From Myxococcales bacterium (lineage in GTDB: Bacteria > Myxococcota > Bradymonadia > REDH01), in NCBI GenBank assembly GCA_018970625.1, contig JAGWVZ010000235.1, forward strand, positions 1 to 6,112: DNA of 6,112 nucleotides. Reading direction: 5' to 3'. Numbering within the stretch: position 1 is the stretch's first letter; every line of letters starts with the position of its first letter. Made by a program: the position numbers and the translations under genes. Shown piece after piece: positions 5,563 to 6,112 of the stretch. A model generated the notes under the pieces. It worked only from the letters and a program-made list of their open reading frames with translations, did not search any database and was not told the DNA's origin.

Positions 5563-6112
5563 ATGCGCGCCGCGTTTCTTGCTCCTCTGTTGCTATCCCT
5601 GAGCGCCTGTGCCGCCGATACGGAAGGCGAGCGCGTGTCGTTCCAGCTCATGGCCACCACCTCGGGCGCCGATGCTCCGTTCGCGACAGCATCGGGCTGG
5701 ACGATCGACATTCAGCAGGCAGAGGTGGTTCTGGGGCCCGTGTTCCTCTTCGATGCGGAACCTGTTGCTCGCGCGCCCTGGTCGTCGTGGCTGGTGAGCG
5801 AAGCACACGCGCATGTGCCGACACAGGCCGGCGCCGTGCTTGGAGAAGCGATCGATCAGGTTCGTCTGGATCTTCTGGCTTCGACGCCTGCCTTGCTGGC
5901 CGATGTCTATGGGCAGGCTGGCGTTGCGCGCTCGCTCGAAGTGCAGCTTTTCCGCGCCGGTGAGGTGAACACGACCGTCACGGGCGACACGGTTGTGCTG
6001 GCCGGTCAGGCGCAGCGTGACGGTGTGACGGTGCCCTTCGAGTTTCGTTGGTCGCCCGACGAGGGTGCCCCTGTGTCGATCACGAATATTGCGGCGTCGC
6101 TCGATCTGAACA
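5563..6112 (+). CDS. Lipoprotein of unknown function with HAH motif, N-terminal part only
   Basis: The frame is open from ATG 5563 to the right edge (183 codons, no stop), so the 3' end is missing. An in-frame TGA at 5554-5556 makes this ATG the first possible start, although it has no clear ribosome binding site. Residues 1-16 are a compact lipoprotein signal with lipobox LSAC (acylated Cys16). Ala at +2 suggests outer-membrane sorting. The mature part begins with a short linker and then looks like an all-beta domain with alternating hydrophobic residues (WTIDIQQAEVVLGPVFLF at 46-63). It has AHAH at 81-84, a Gly-rich segment (AGAVLGEA) and further strands. It has no cysteine beyond Cys16. 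It follows the His-rich lipoprotein by 46 bp on the same strand with no visible terminator, so it is probably the third gene of the receptor operon. His82 and His84 could bind metal, but two histidines alone are weak evidence. No family recognised. Confidence 0.85.
   Translation, partial: MRAAFLAPLLLSLSACAADTEGERVSFQLMATTSGADAPFATASGWTIDIQQAEVVLGPVFLFDAEPVARAPWSSWLVSEAHAHVPTQAGAVLGEAIDQVRLDLLASTPALLADVYGQAGVARSLEVQLFRAGEVNTTVTGDTVVLAGQAQRDGVTVPFEFRWSPDEGAPVSITNIAASLDLN

Noticed and set aside
4908..5711. A 267-codon minus-strand frame across the lipoprotein genes
   Set aside because: It overlaps two well-supported lipoprotein genes and its Val/Ala-rich repeats are simply the reverse complement of the DHDHEGSG repeat.

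Overview
The window is GC-rich (by eye about 60% G+C) bacterial chromosome. It has tightly packed genes, secreted cysteine-rich proteins of no recognisable family, a TonB-dependent receptor, and two lipoproteins with outer-membrane-type sorting residues. This fits a Gram-negative with an elaborate cell surface, most like a myxobacterium, bradymonad or related 'deltaproteobacterial' lineage. That placement is inference from protein style, not from a marker gene. I see no rRNA, tRNA, CRISPR array, integrase or insertion sequence.

Left half, minus strand (positions 1-2365). Three genes read leftward. A small membrane-anchored protein of unknown function (1745-2365) comes first. After a 168-bp gap with a possible promoter comes asd, aspartate-semialdehyde dehydrogenase (548-1576). 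Immediately behind it, or overlapping it if a GTG start is used, is a secreted protein with a clear signal peptide that runs off the left edge (1-534). This last gene is open for all 178 visible codons.

Right half, plus strand (2366-6112). A divergent intergenic region carries an AT-rich inverted repeat, TGATAA-GTGA-TTATCA, of the kind bound by Fur/Zur-family metal regulators. Three genes follow. The first is a TonB-dependent outer-membrane receptor with a long acidic/proline-rich N-terminal linker. The second is a lipoprotein with two six-cysteine modules and a histidine/aspartate-rich repeat tail, joined to the receptor by an ATGA overlap with a strong ribosome binding site. The third is a lipoprotein with a His-Ala-His motif, cut by the right edge.

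The most striking structure not explained by the genes is a perfect 12-bp inverted repeat followed by eight Ts. It lies inside the last codons of the receptor, just before the His-rich lipoprotein start, and looks like a translation-sensitive attenuator or RNA-processing site between the two genes.

Working model (inference): the right half is a metal-regulated outer-membrane uptake module, most plausibly for zinc or another transition metal. The His/Asp-tailed lipoprotein would capture metal at the surface or in the periplasm for the receptor. No inner-membrane transporter is visible here.
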